A DNA stretch of 64,000 bases, from contig JAHQIW010006985.1 of assembly GCA_019055375.1 (NCBI GenBank), positions 62,001 to 126,000 of the forward strand. The letters run 5' to 3'. Within the stretch, counting starts at the first letter, position 1. The number at the start of each line of letters is the position of its first letter. Source of the DNA: Parelaphostrongylus tenuis (taxonomy: Eukaryota > Nematoda > Chromadorea > Rhabditida > Metastrongylidae). The notes beneath the pieces are model-generated. The model searched no databases. It had not been told where the DNA came from and worked only from the letters and a program-made list of their open reading frames with translations. The position numbers and the translations under genes were made by a program. Below, one piece after another: positions 12,201 through 27,200 of the stretch.

Positions 12201-15200
12201 GAAGTCTCGTGAAATGTTTTTGCAATTTAAGAGAATAGATTCGTTTGTTCATATGATTTCATAGAGATCAATCATATCACAAGTAAAACATTGTGTTTGA
12301 ATAAATAGAAATCTGCACTTTCTGATCGATTATTATGAAAACAAAAGTCTACCACAACGGAGGGCAGTTGCTCGACTGATTGATTGATTACCTTCGAAAG
12401 CCAGTTAAGCGAATGTCAAGCTTGTGCTTAATTTCCACATATGATTGACAACCATACGAACATGGAAATTCACCGTCCGATAGACGAAATCGTACACGAT
12501 TACCGTCTGGCACCTTAACGACATTCATATGGCGACGTATCGGCCGGATTTGAAACACAAGTTCGAGGCACAATTTTGAGAACCTCAAAAAAATCGACGT
12601 TCAGTAAGTCATGACATGAATTAGTGTATTCGTGAGATCACTCGAAATCTTCATAATATTTTTCATTTTGGCTGCGTTCTTGCCCCTGGTACATCATACG
12701 AATGAAGTAGTCTAAGTGGAGGTGAGACTTTGTCCAAGATGGTTCCTGATCTGCTCCACTCATCAAAAAAGTATAAAGCACTTGAGGCTGTACAATCCTT
12801 GAGAATGCGTCATTCGACTCGACTAACACATTTCGTTTGATTCGTTTTTCCGTTTGATTGGAGGGTATAATTATGCGCACCCTCTTCAGGATGTATTATC
12901 TGTCGGATCCGCAGTTAGGCGAAATGAATTGGTCTTTGAAAGTCCCCTTTTCTATTCAATTTCCATAAATAAAAGAAGAAGGAAAATATGGGCTAGGAAA
13001 AGGAGTGATTGGTGCATTAGAAGGACTATTATCGTGAATGCACACTATTGCGTCCACACCGGGCTGAATGTGTTGAGCACCGTTTAAGATGATCGACCAC
13101 ATCTATTCGCCGTGATGACTCGTAGTGACACATTTAGCCTCTGTGATGACTCGTAGTGGCGTCGCGATATACTGAGTCAGTGCTGTCACCCTTGCAGATA
13201 AGCCTGGCACCACAACCTGCCAACCCCGGAGGGATGAAATTTTTGGTGGAACTGGGATGCGGGGTTGAACCAAGAACAACATGAGCATTTCAGGACACCT
13301 CTCACCACTGTGCCACTTATTACGCTCCTGCCACAATTAATGTGATTCGTGTACACTCGTGACGAGCTTAAACAGAAGTCCTAATTAAATTCATTCATTG
13401 CCTTGCAATATGCTGATTATTGTTGAGCATCTTGCTGCGGATGCATTGTCACCATGAAAACAGATTATTTTGGAGGTTATGGATCAGGAACCGCCTTCTT
13501 TGAAATGATATATGAGCGATGCCCACACATGTATGGTATACCAACTGATTTACCTCTACATGACCACGAGCCTAGTAGTAACTTATAAGAGCTCCGTGAA
13601 AGTCCATGAATATTACACGATTCTCGAGAACATCTACCATCACTCACCGATATCCGCCAATAACATACGATATCTTTTCCTGGAGGACTGGTGAGAATTT
13701 GCCATGTATCGGTTGCATGGAGTTCACCACCACAAACTGAAATACATCTTTAAATATGTCTATCGAAAAAAAAATATTTAAACTGCAGATTTCTGTCAAA
13801 TAGAATCAAAGAAAGGTGTTAGCAGCACTTATTCGAAATGTTGTTCAAAGCAATTTCTTTGTAACTTATAATTCTCGAATATAATACTACTATCAATATC
13901 GTGCGCACCCCAACTCATGTTTCACTTACTTCATTGTTTCATATCCATCATCCACAATACTTATCAAATTTGTGGGTTTGCCTGCTCTTTGAGAATTTTG
14001 TATTTATTCGTGATGTAGCTCGAACATAGACAAAGAGCAAGGCAAAGCAAGGGACTTGGTGGGGTAATAGATGACACGTGAGTTGCGGAAAAGGTGAATG
14101 TGAGTTTGGAGCTATCAGACGTCCCACATGTTGTTCGTATCCCAGCATTTATGCGGTTATGAATCAGATCGTATTCTGCCATGACATGAAAAAAAAAGGA
14201 GTGAATCGAAGTTGAAAAGGGTGATTTCCCTAATGATTCTTGAGTGCTGCTCGAGTTCATTTTCCTTGAAATCACATGATCACTGTGCTAGAACATTTCC
14301 AGAGCTTCATCACTATATGTTGCCAGACGCTAATATTCGGTCGGTGAGCGGGCATGTTCAGTAACAATCCGTCTGCCTTGGATGGCTTAGGATTAGCATG
14401 TGAGAAGTCGAACCAGAGATCACGTTTGTTTATGTAATATCTTTTATTATTTCGTTATATTTCACACTCTATTCAATGCGTCAGAGAGGTACCAGACAGG
14501 TCTGAGACTTGTCTGGGAGGATAAGCAGCACTGACTCGGTTCAGCGGGAGGCCTCCGCGAGTCATTGTAAAGGCCAGATATGCATTCAGTCACCTCAAAC
14601 GAAGTTAAAAATTGAAGTTGAATGCATGGCGCATCCCTCAGGGATTGATCAACGCCGAGAGCTTTATCCTTTTTTTATGCTTTTATTCAATCCGTCATAG
14701 AAAATTGGTACCTTACAGTTAATTATCCACATGTAAGAAATGTCACGCCAGTATTTGCCCTAATAAATCATGTGAAATACTCTAATCAGAACGGAATCGA
14801 CACTATCTATGAATTAATCACAAATCTTTACTCCAAAAATGAATAAATCTCGTGGAATTTATGAACTTAAAATCTCAAATTTTGCTCATATCGTTAGCTG
14901 AGAAGTGAATGAAAAAGTTCCTCTTCTTAGTATTATAATAAAACGTTGATTGAGTTAACTGAGGAGAAGAGATATTTGAGGCGATTCACAATTCTTAAAC
15001 ACTTGAGTGATGAAGGAGTTAATCATTTACTCAGAAAATTCTCATAAAGTCAACTTTTGTGTGTTCGATTCGTCTCTTCTATGTAACATGTTCATTTTGG
15101 CATCCTAGCCTTCCCGCTGTGATTGGATCACATCCAAGTTTTTTTTAAGTAGTAGACCGCAATAGCCGTTGACCAGTCCAAAATTAGTGCATCGCCTTAT

Positions 15201-18200
15201 TTAGCGCATTCTTGCGAATATAAATGATGGAAAAAGGGTTCGAATTCTTCTCAAATGAGAAAAAGTTATGTTATTGAAAAAACCTTTCTTAGTTCATCAG
15301 TTATACTCAAAGTTTATAACACTCAGGAGGTGAACCCGATTATTTCGTATAATCTTCTGAGCAGTCAATTCGAGAAAAAAGGAGGGGCATTATAAGATAT
15401 ATGAGGCAAATGGGATAACAGAGGAAGCATAGCTCAGTTAAGAAAAGGAGAAAAAAAGAACGGAAATTGTCCAGAATAGACAAATTGCTGATTTCTTACT
15501 TGGAAGGCTCAGTAAATACTATGATGTTACAGGAAAAAATTGAACTAACTACTGGGTTGCAATCGACTGCAATCAACTCCACCCAATCCTTCAGGACAAC
15601 GACAAACGGCGCAGTTATTCGGATCCGGATAACCGCCAGCTAGACAATGTAGATTCGATTGGCCTACACAGGCATCTGAATTGCAGGCTTTTCGAAAAAT
15701 TATTGTACTTTGTATATAAGATTTAATTGGAATGAATATTGGATTGTGATGAGAAGCAACTTTCAACATCTCTTTCGTCAATTTTTTTCAAGCAAGTTTG
15801 ATTATTAGAAAAGTTTTTGACATAATTTTCATTTAGCTTTTGAACTTAGATTAATTCCACATTGACCTGAATTCAAAAAAGAATAGTGTAATAATACTGT
15901 AGCGCATATTTCGATTATTTTGAATTTTTATTCTTTTTACATTGATTGAAAAACAAACGGAATTTAGGTCATGGACATTCCACGAGAAATTTTTGTGTAA
16001 AGTAGAGAAAATCGGAGTAAAAGAGAGTGCGAAAGTTTGAAAAAACGCGTTGAAAGAGGTGGCACTCGAATAGATTGCACCACCGGATTTTTATCGTGAA
16101 CACAAAAGCAGTTCATTCAGTTTAGCAGAACCGAAAAGGCAGCAGTACTTTATATATGTATTTTATATGTAATCGTCTTAGTTCATTATGTATATTATCA
16201 TTCATTATGTTTATGTATTTTATATGTAGTCGTCTTAGTTCATTATGTATTTCAATGACATCGCTCTCCGTACCAGAACATACTTGAGAAGACCAAATAT
16301 ATTCAATATTAGCGACCCTGTCTAATCAAAAATTCCATACGCAGATGATAACGTACTCGGGCAGTAGATGTCGTTTATTACTTTTGCATCCAAAAATGCC
16401 ATTTTTTCAGTCCCCATTGTTGTCACGTATTTCAATTCTTTTGGTACGATTGTGAAATCGGATACCTGAAAATTTGATGCTGCGAACCAATTCCAGTTCA
16501 ATTAAATATCAACATAAAATAGTGCTTTTGCCTCTGTCTCCCTCTCTCTCTCTTTTTTCCTCTATTTTTGCCTCTTTCCATGAAAAATCTCGAGTCATTC
16601 TGGGTAGCTTCAAACTCTTATCAGCTCATATCACATTAACTGGGTGATTTAAAATTGATCGTCGATTGGCAAAAAAACAGCGCCCTATCGACTCAACAAT
16701 GAGCTCAATTGGAAAAAAACCAGAATAAACAAAGAAATAACATATGGGAAATTTCATAGAATGCCAAAGAATTCAAAAATTGTTGCAAACCCAATAATGT
16801 AGAATTGTCTACAAAAGCATTTGCGTCAGCTGGGATTCGAACCCACATTTCATCCTATCCGGGTGCGCGTGCCGAACCGTTGCATTACCGACCTCCGCTT
16901 TGACACTACTTTTTTTGATCAAATAAATAATTTTTTAGCAGTCAAATAAAATAGATTCTGATTGATAATTGAAACCCAATATCTGTCAGCATAAGTGGGT
17001 TCAATGTCAATAGTGACTGCCCACGCCAGACCTTAGACGGTTGGCTGTTGACAGATAAGGCGTTGTAGCGTAGAAAATACTTGTGTTAAAACGGGCGTCG
17101 AAAGTGCAACGGTCCAGCACGCGCTCTCGGATAGGGTGAAATGTCGGTTCGAATCCCAGCTGACGCAAATATTTTTGCACACCACTCTACACTATTGGAT
17201 TAACTGTAATATCATACCACCGTAATAGGCGGTTAATTAGAATAAATTCTGATTGAAAATCGTTTTACTTATATGCAGCCATTAACCAATGACGAAAAAG
17301 TAGATAGAGTCAGAAGAATAAAGAACAATAATGGCAATGTTTTTATTGAAAACAGATACAATGTGCCCTTTACAATAGTGTATAGTTTGAACAAGCTACA
17401 AAGATTTTATTGTCACCTCCAACTTTATCACATTATCATTTGGAAAATGAAAAAGTAAGAAAATGAAGAACCTTAATAGCGTGAGCGACAGCATGGTAGT
17501 GCATTAACGATCCGTAATCATATGGTACTCTACGTGGTGAGACCTGTAATCCACTACTTCTTTCTTCATATCAATATCTAGTAGTTCCTTGAAATTGAAA
17601 ATATTTTATTGGATTTCTAAGAGTGAAAATAATTCTCATAATTCATGAAATTCGTGCAAAACGTTGAAACAATAAAGACATCAACAAATATTGCATTTTT
17701 CCAAAAAAAGAAAAAAGGGACTTGAGAAAACTCAGATCAAAAATGAATTATTTTAATCGCTAGTCACGAACTTCTAAGTATTTTTTGGTTGTTCCAGGTC
17801 CTGATGTCCTCCGACTCAACGATTTGCCGCCTCATTGCCGCTGGGAGGTTCTTGAGTGCCGTACTAAGGACGTGGGTGGAAGGGGTCATTTCTCATAGCA
17901 CGCTTATGCAAGCCGAGAAAGATTTCGACATTCTTATCCAGTAGCCCAGCTAGCACTAATCAGTGCTCGAAATCGTTACTGTTCTCACAGAAATTTGTCT
18001 CAGGGTTACAACATCACTTTTTTCGATCACAGTGTTAAAGAAGAACGTGTAGACTTGAGAATGCCCTACAACGGCTACATAGAGGCTGCAGAACAAGGAA
18101 ATCGTGCACCTCAACAATTCTCTAGGGCGACAGAAACAAAAATAGTTTTGGAGTCCATACGGCCTATATGAATGCGAGTCATACAAGTTAAGATGTACTG

Positions 18201-21200
18201 AGCACGCCATTGAGATATAAGTAATGACACTCAAACTTCTTGAAAGTGTGCAGAACGAAACTAAAGGCTCAATGATGCAGAGCGATCTCGCCTTGCCACG
18301 GAAAGGTTTAGACGAGGTTCGAATCCATTACTCATTAAACAGGTTCTGAGTTTTTTCGTATCTCAGCATTCTCAAGGTAAATCATTGAAGCTTAGAGAAT
18401 AGGTCTTCACAAGATCAAGCCTGAAACAACATCTGGATTGAATAAGCTATGTATCATTACGTAAAGTATTGCAGTTGAATCCTTTACGACACAACAGGAT
18501 CGGAAAATGCATGTATTGGAGTCAGTGCACATTACCTCTTATGCGCTGATATTTTACATGGTTGTTGCATTTTCCATTCAGTCAATCGCTCCAGATAATT
18601 GCAATATAAGTTTCATTTTACTACCCTGATGGCTCAAGAGCGTTTTCAGAAATGTATGAAGTTTCCGACTCCAAGTTTGAAAGCTTGTTCTACGAAGCTG
18701 TTACTGATGTAATGGATACACCAATAATCCGTCTCTTACAACATCTTTCATCTGTTCTTTGATTATTCGCATGAATCGTTGATGTGCTAAAATAATCCTA
18801 TCCGCAAGGATAATAGCTTTCTGTTCTATCATATGACGATCGTACCTCGTTATTTGAGCTGAACAATTTGGAACGCCGCCCTAACCTTCAACAAGTTTAA
18901 CATAAATCTAGCTCAGCCAATGTTCATCATGTTAATATGGAAAGTGGACGAAACTGTCACAGCAGCCTCAGACGAACTCAGACAACCATTTTGGTTTTTT
19001 GTGATTAGGAGAGAACAGATGAAAAACCGATCTCATTCTCTGGAAAGGAAATTTCCATAGGAGTGATAGCAATCATTCGGAAGCTGAGATTTGAGGCGAC
19101 AACCTCATGTCGCTGGTTTTCACAGAATACCCCTTTGGAACGTTGTAGCATCCACATCAAAAATTCTGTTTTACACTCGTCTTTCGCCCTCATTTTTGTA
19201 ACGCGTATACTTCGTTGGAAATCGAAAAGCATATCAATATGTGGAAAAATCTCGTAGCATTTTGGTCGATCGTTTTATCTAGACGTTTTTCAAAAGTTGG
19301 GGGAAAATTTCCAATTGAATAACGAAATATTGATGGGTCCCGCCTGTCACGCCCTGCCACGCTCCTATCACGGCCCTCGCCTTGTCGAATAGCCTGCAAT
19401 ACCAAAAATATAAAACTCGATCTTATCTTTCCTGCTAAACCGTATTTCCAGAAAATAAGCACATCGCTAGAATCAGAAAACATTACACTGTCAGCCATAG
19501 TTTCAAATATTAGTACTCTGGGGAAGAAATGTTGTTCACCGAAATGTAAGCGAGTTTAGAGAAAAAAGAACACGTAGTATTATAAAACATGATATTATTT
19601 CAAATGTTACAGCGTTATAGAGGTGTGTTTTGAGAAACCGGTGATGTAGGGCTGTAGCTACATGTCTCAGCTTTTGAATGGTCACTAACACTCTTGTGAA
19701 AAGTTATTCTCCAACGAATGAGATCGCTTTTTCATTTGTTCCCTCCTAATCAGACAGAACCTTATTTTGTTACTCTTCGTAGATGATGGTTGCCAGGCAT
19801 AAAAACGAAAAGAAATAGTGCAAGGTAACGACAGGTGAAGACTGGGTATCTGAGCACCTACGCATTTATTTTTGATGGTGGCTACAAAGTATTCAAGTAT
19901 TATCGCGCGTGAAGAAAGAAAGTTGAACGAAGAGATGAAGAATATTTCAATTGTACAATCGCTTTTGAGATCTTCGATCACACATCAATCAAAATCCATC
20001 GTAATCTCTTCTCATATCGTCTATGCCGTACGAGTGTCAGGAAAATCATCAATATAAATGAATATATCAGAATCTATCGCAATCAACTGGCTTCCGCATA
20101 CATTCACTGCGAATCAGCATAAAATTCGCCTATATAGATCTGTTATAACCAAAAAAAAACTTAATAGCGCGAGAAAACGTGAATATGACGGGATTGTTAA
20201 ATAGAAGGAAGGTGCAGCTCTTTTCCAGCACGTGTCCTATTTTATTGTATTTATATTGTGATTGTGTTACAAAATTTCATTACATTTCCGATGACTTACC
20301 ATTTCCACCTTCGACATCTCTCTTCGGAACTTTAATATGTGTAAATCCATGCCAAGAGGCACTGAGATCCTGGTAGCAATCGGGTGTAAAGAAATTTCTT
20401 TACCAATCTTTTCCATTCACAATTCCCGTCTAAGGCCCCAAAATCCCCACCTGGTGAAAATCACACGTGAAATCCAAGTTCTTACGTTCAAGCTGTGATT
20501 GAAAGAGAGAATAAAGGTCACAGCTCCCGGAATTGATGATATTACAGCCAATTTCCTCCAAGCTGAGGCCACAACCTGCATAAACTCCACGCAAAACATA
20601 TGACATCATATCTTCAGAAGGAAAAAAACTCCAGACCAGTGGAGGACATCGCGCACACTCATCCTACCTAACAAAGGCGACAAAGAGATCTTTATAACTG
20701 AGCCAAAAAAGCTCGTTGATATATTCTACAAGCTCTTCACGAACAGCATCCTTTTGCGCATATCGAAGATCTTAGATGATGCACAGTCTGTTGAACAAGC
20801 AGGATTCCGTGAGGGATTCTGCTGCATGAATCACATCCAAACCGTCTCACGTGCTATTGAAGTTTGTCGGGAATACCGTATGCCCCTTGTGCTAACATCT
20901 ATAGACTATTAGGAAGGGTTCGACAGCGTCGAGATAAATGCAATCATAGCAGCGCTCGCCGATCAAGGTGTAGACCCGTCCCATATACGAACATTAGGAG
21001 ATTGCCGTCGAACACCATACACACCGAAGGTTTGACAAGGCGACACCATATCGACAAAGCTGTTTACCGCAGCACTGCAACGGATAAAGTCACCTGACTG
21101 CGACCAGAAGGCGTGCGGATTGATGGAAAATTTCTATCAAACATTCATTTTGCGAACAACATCGTCATCTTTTCGAAAAGTACCAGTGAAGCAGAGTTGA

Positions 21201-24200
21201 TGCTCAAGGAACTCAACGAAGAAGGAAAAAAGATTGGGCTACGCATAAACACGACGAAGGCACAGTTTATGAAGAATCCATGGTGCCAAGGTGAGCGAAT
21301 CGAAGTGACTGCTTCTTTGATCAAGGATTCCATCTCGTACGTGTACCTTGGAAGTCCAATGATTTGTGAAACAACATGCAGGAGGAACTAGAGAGGAAGT
21401 AGAGCAGCGTGGGCCGCAATCAAGTCTCTCAAAGAAGCCACCGACCATATAGCGAATCCCAAACTCCTTGCTCACCCTCTCGATTCGACGGCCCTCTCAG
21501 CGCTCTGTTATGCAGCAGAGACGTGGGCTGATACTACTACATCCGCATCAAGAAGTCTGCGTGCCACTCACAGAGCTTTTGGGCAGAGTATTTCAACCGG
21601 CACTCACAACATCTGGCCGGCTTGCGCAGTCCTGATCCTCAAATCTATCTCATTTTCATGACCCACAAATATAAGCATCGATAGCGAAACACAGATGAGT
21701 CGGTCATGGGGTAAGATAATAGATAAAGATGAACGAGAAGAACAGTGCAGTGGGCTCCATGAAAATGCAAGCACCCTTTTGGAAGACCACCCAAACAATG
21801 AACGGACGTGTTTGTGACCAACGTCAACCATTTACATCCGTGATGGCAATGAATTTGAATTCCCGGAATGCGCTCCGCGGGTGTCACTATGCTCGAAGCA
21901 GACCCCACCATGGACGAAGTTGAGCGAGAGAGAAACGAATGAAAACTGTGCAAGAGCCCGCACTACTTGCGAAGCCGGGTCGTCCAAGTGTCCAACTAAG
22001 TATTTATAATACAGTTATTTGTCCAATATAAATGACTAAATATTTTACAGATGTCATTGCTTCGTACAAAGAAAGTCAATGATGATCTCAATTTTAACTC
22101 AACTATTTACACTCGAAATTGAACTATTCAACTATTTAAACCAAGTCTCTTCCTGTTGAAGAGTTCAAGGCCAGTTTTCATTTTTGAAACTGTTTCGGCC
22201 ATTTTCGTTCTAAATGTTGTATTATTTCGTTTGATTGTTAGTGTCTATCAAATAACAATTGTATCATCTGCGATAAATATAAGGAAAATAAAAAGAAGAA
22301 ACCTGGCGAATTCCAAATGCTTGTAACATGCTGCGAAACGGCATGAATGATGCTGTTGCTTCTTCCATGACATTTTTCCAGTTGATGGAAATATGTCGAT
22401 CTCTAAGCAGGATGATATCTAGCCAAGGAAGGAAGAGAAAGAAATAGAGAATACAGAAAAGAAATGAAATAATGAAGGAAAATTCGAAAACTGCCTAACG
22501 GCGATGTCGAACCTGTCCGGTCGTTGGTGTGTATGCCAAAAACCAAGTGCATGACCCGTTTCATGTGCCACCACATACTCCTGAAATGTCACACTAAGAA
22601 GCTGAGTGAAAAAAGCATGTAGGAAAAAGAACCAGAAGAGCAATTGGAAGAACTGGAACCTCAAAAAGAATAAAACGGAGATGAATAACGGGGAAGGTTG
22701 AGCACGAAGTGGAGAAAGAGGAAGAAGAGCTACACGAAGAAGAGGATTACGATGAAAAGGAGCAAGAAGAAAAAGATTAGTAAGAACAAAATGTAAACTT
22801 CAATAGCGAAGAAGAGAAAGAAGGAAATGGGATCTGCATATGAGATTGATTGGGATATACAGGCTTTTGGAGATTGTCAACGTAGATTGCTCATCTAAAG
22901 ACTTCTCTTGGTTCGATTTCGACCAAGGCGAAATCCAACCGCGGTTTCGAAGGCCAAAAACCAAACAAAAGAATGTAATGACACTAAATAAAATACAGTT
23001 CAAATGCGTAAGCGAACCGAGTTTCTTATGGGAAAACTTTCCGCCTCCGCAGAATTATTACGAGCTCATCAATTGAGAAATTTAGGTAATTGAAATACCT
23101 TTCTAACTTTTATTACCTTATCTTCATATGTTTACTGAATGCTTTTCCAAGCGAGTTTTTCACTTTCAGTAAGAAATAGAATACATTGGATGACTCTGTC
23201 CAAAACAGAACATCAAAATACTTTAGGAGTTCATCTACTGATAGACAAAATGTAGTAAAAAACAAGATTGGTAGGACGTCTCAATACTACACCTAAAAAG
23301 GATGTAATAGATGCTAAATGAGATGTAGTTCTCAGCACTCTGATAAATCTTGGATCTAAAAAATCTGTTCTAGATGATCGTTAACGAAAACTCTCCGATG
23401 AAAATGATGTTTTATAACATCGCGTTAATTGAATCCCTAAGTTAGTTCGTAAATATCACTAATCCCAAAAATCATCCACTAAATCGCAAGCTATTGGGTA
23501 AACAGGCTTTTGTTCTACTGAAGCACCTTGACAGCTGTGAAAGGACGATCACACACCGTCAGCAGTCGGTGTGCGGTGACTAGGCAGTTTAATTAAAGGA
23601 TTACTTGTCGAAATGATGGGACAATTTCTTCGAGACATCGGTGATTGGAGATATTCGTGTTTACTAATTGCTAATTATTGGGAAGAAAATGCATTGAACT
23701 CTTAACTAGGGATTGAACCTGAGACTCTCGTAAAGATCTGAGCACGAAGAAGCATAAAACAGTACTAAACGGCGGCGTATCATGTATTCTACTACTTCAT
23801 ATATCGTAGAAGTGAGTAGCTATACATTTAGAATAAAAATTGACTGCAAGGTCTTACTGATATTTGAAATGAAGTGTTTCACTTACAGATGATTTCAATT
23901 GGAGCCTGTAATTTATTCCCCATTGACATGTAAAATTTGTGGATTAGAGTTAGCTCAAGCTCAGCATTGAACCAATGACCACGTGAGTATTTCAAGGTGT
24001 TTCTAACCACTGTGATACATAAACTCATTTTTATAGTAATTGTACAAATACGGTTGAATGGGCGGAGCACAATCTTTTGTAGATTTTTTTACGACACCCT
24101 CAAGCTGCAGATAATCAAAGAATTTTTTTTTGATAAGAAAATTGCAAAAGAAATATTCCGTTATCACCCTCGATCAAACAAAAGATCACCAACAACACTT

Positions 24201-27200
24201 CATTGTTCCACGCTGTGATGAGGGAAATATAGAAAAAGCTCAAAACGCTCGTTTACGCGTTACTTTTATGCTTCTATTAATTGTGACATCGCTACCACAG
24301 GCATAATTAACAGTATAGAAGATGATAAAGGCCTCTGTACATGCATAATATAATTTACTGCAAAAATACCTTTCTACTGTTGAGTTACCTTACTCTCACC
24401 AATGTTCTACCATTGTCTGACGACGTCCCTAGATGTTCCGCGAGGTACAGAAGTGGCATCACACCAAAAAGATGTGTGATTCAAAAAAAATCTTAACAGT
24501 ACCATCTGAGAGGTAACAACTGATAAAATACCATAAATGTCTAATTCAGACAATCGCGGGAATCGCTATTGCCTCCGAATAGAGAGCTCAATCATAGCAG
24601 CAAGAGACCCTCTGATGATTATTGAGGAGACGGCTACTGCTTGTGGTAGGACGACTTTCAAACAATACATTGTGACTCTTGACAAATAAATATTTCCCCG
24701 AGCAGCAATTTACAAATGTGAAAATTCTGTTGGGAGCCATTATCACGATTTTATGCATTGGTGTGTTATTCACATACCCAACTATTCTCATTATTGCTAT
24801 TTTTGATTCATTTAAAAAGTTTTTTCATTTATAATCGGATATATCAACTGATATTGATAAAAGTTCTTAAAGATTTCTTGCAGATTGATGAACTTTACAC
24901 TAAATGCTTTGTTTTGAAATGTCATTATATGTTTCACGAGGCTTTTTTACCGACGTTGCTCCTCAACTGAAATTCTCACCCTTTCCCACTTTTGCTTCTA
25001 ACCCTTAAATGCTTAGAACCCCTCTTTTTCTTTTTTTTACCAAAATGGTGAGCAACGGTGATAAACTAGAAATACTTTCGATCGACTAATGTGATTATAT
25101 CGACGATTTAATACCACACGTAAGTGATTTCATAAAATTCTAGACCGGGTAAGTAGTGGAAACCGTCGTTGTTCCATTATTTCAGAGAGTTCGTGAAAGT
25201 TCTTAGTTTTCCAAACGATTACCTGACAGTATTGCTCAAGTGAAGTTTTGAATATGAATGCAAATTAGAAAGAGGCTTATATGCATAGGTATTTTAATGT
25301 TAGCACTATCGGAGATGGATTACTAAGAGACTAAGAGAATATGCCTGATAGTTATTTTTGAACCATGCAGTCAAGAATAATAGAATATAATTGTTATCCT
25401 ATTATATCTTTATGGCATAGCCAATGAAATTGTTCAAATGTTGTCTAGTTTTGGGATGTTCGTTTGAAGGTCACCGAGATGAGATCGCCGAATGAGAGAC
25501 GAAACTAGTTAGCAGTGAACGGAAATCGCGACATTATTGCAGATTCAGAGAGGAAAAGAGAGAAAGAAAGAGACCTAGGAAAGCATAAAGAGCCACAGAC
25601 ACGAAGAAGATTGAGAAAGGGACGAGAAGTTGGAGTAAGAGAGATTGATATAAACAGGAAGGGTAAATGAAAGAGATCAAGCGGAATTTGAAATTCATAC
25701 GCCAGAGAGACACTAAAGAACTGAAGAGAAAGGAGAAATAGAGGAATAGAGAGACAGGGGAGGAAGGGGTGATTGAAAGAACGGAGAGGGAGATCTTAAG
25801 AGTAGATGTTTAATTCAAAGATTGGGGAAGAAGAGAATTCAACCAGTGACTGCTGTAGGAGTCTTTCTCAATGTCAGCGGCCGACATCCATTCATTCAAG
25901 GGCGAAAAAACAAATTCAAACACCCCTAAAAACTTGCCAGGAAATGAAAGTAATCGTAAAATCACAATGTGGCTATGAATCGCAATGTAAATTTTTTGCA
26001 CCATCACCATTCTAGAAGAGATTTTTACACGTCTATCAGTTTATTGTTCACTTCTTATCTAATTGATCAGGAAGTGAAACTAAGTTATGCACTTGATTAC
26101 ATGAATTAAAGTAAAAATTCTCTACAGCCTGCAGAAAACATCGAAAAAGATTCACAAAACGATAACGTATCAGTTGCGTTGAAAATCAAAATGCACAAAG
26201 AGTAGTCGAAAAAGAAATTTTCCAACATACAACCGCTGTTGGAGGAATTATACGCATTTAATGGCAGGATAAGACGGGAACTTCGACATCACGGTCATCT
26301 TACGCAGAAATATATCAGTTGGGATTCGTATAAAAACTGATGTTAAAAACATATCAACTAACCTCAGCACATTCACTGCCGATGATGATATCCTGATGGC
26401 CACCGTTTTTACCAATGTATTCAGTAAAACAACTATCACCTTTCTCCAATACATATCGTATAGCGTCTCGGGACTGAAAATCGATGAAACTGATTTGGCT
26501 AAACTAGCATCCTCTTTATTTAACCGCTTTTAGCGATGGTATTATGTTACAAATATATCCATTGATGTAGAGTGATGTGCAAAACGTTTACGTCAGGAAG
26601 GACTTGAACACGCATTTCATCCAATCTGGGTGCGCGTGCTCTTGCCATTGCACCACTGACGCCCGTTTTCGCATCACTTTTTCTATGCTACAACGCATGT
26701 CTGTCAGCAACCAACCGTCAACTGCTTGGTCCAGGTAGTAGCGACCGACACTGAACTTAGTCACGCTGACAAATATTGGGTTTACATAGATGCGTTGTAG
26801 CGTAGAAAGAGTGGTGAGCGAAACGGGCGTCAGTAGTACAACGGGCTAAGAAACGCGCTCGTGGATAGAGTGTGATGTGGGCTCGAGTCCCGCCTGACGC
26901 GAAAGTTTTGCACATCACTCTACATCAGTGAATTGTTCAATTGATACATCGTATGAAACAACTCCATAATTTTCATGAGATTCGACTGATTAAGTTCTGA
27001 AGAAGGCAGAACTTTGCAAGTTTCGATATCGATTCGGAATGAGGCTATAAGCTGTCAAAGCTTCTCCTACTCATTGGATATAATTATTTCAACTACTGCA
27101 ATGCCAGCATTATCTTCGGCTTCTTCTTTCGTTGAAAGCCATGTGGTACTTCGAATTGTGTGTTATCATGACAAAAAAAAAACTTCCATGCAGAACTAAG

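Noticed and set aside
11971..12252. Minus-strand frame considered as the end of the astacin CUB domain
   Set aside because: Its sequence lacks the CUB ending, and the exon at 9298-9412 fits phase, length and motif much better.
12638..12880. 80-codon minus-strand open frame next to CUB exon 10
   Set aside because: It has no domain and no fit to the astacin phases; it lies wholly inside an intron.
22419..22664. Single 81-codon frame as the zinc-site exon
   Set aside because: Only 22513-22580 is exon. The flanks are intron, and a donor at 22,512 joins correctly to the exon at 22,402; reading on to the alternative donor GTTAGG breaks the conserved RPDR sequence.
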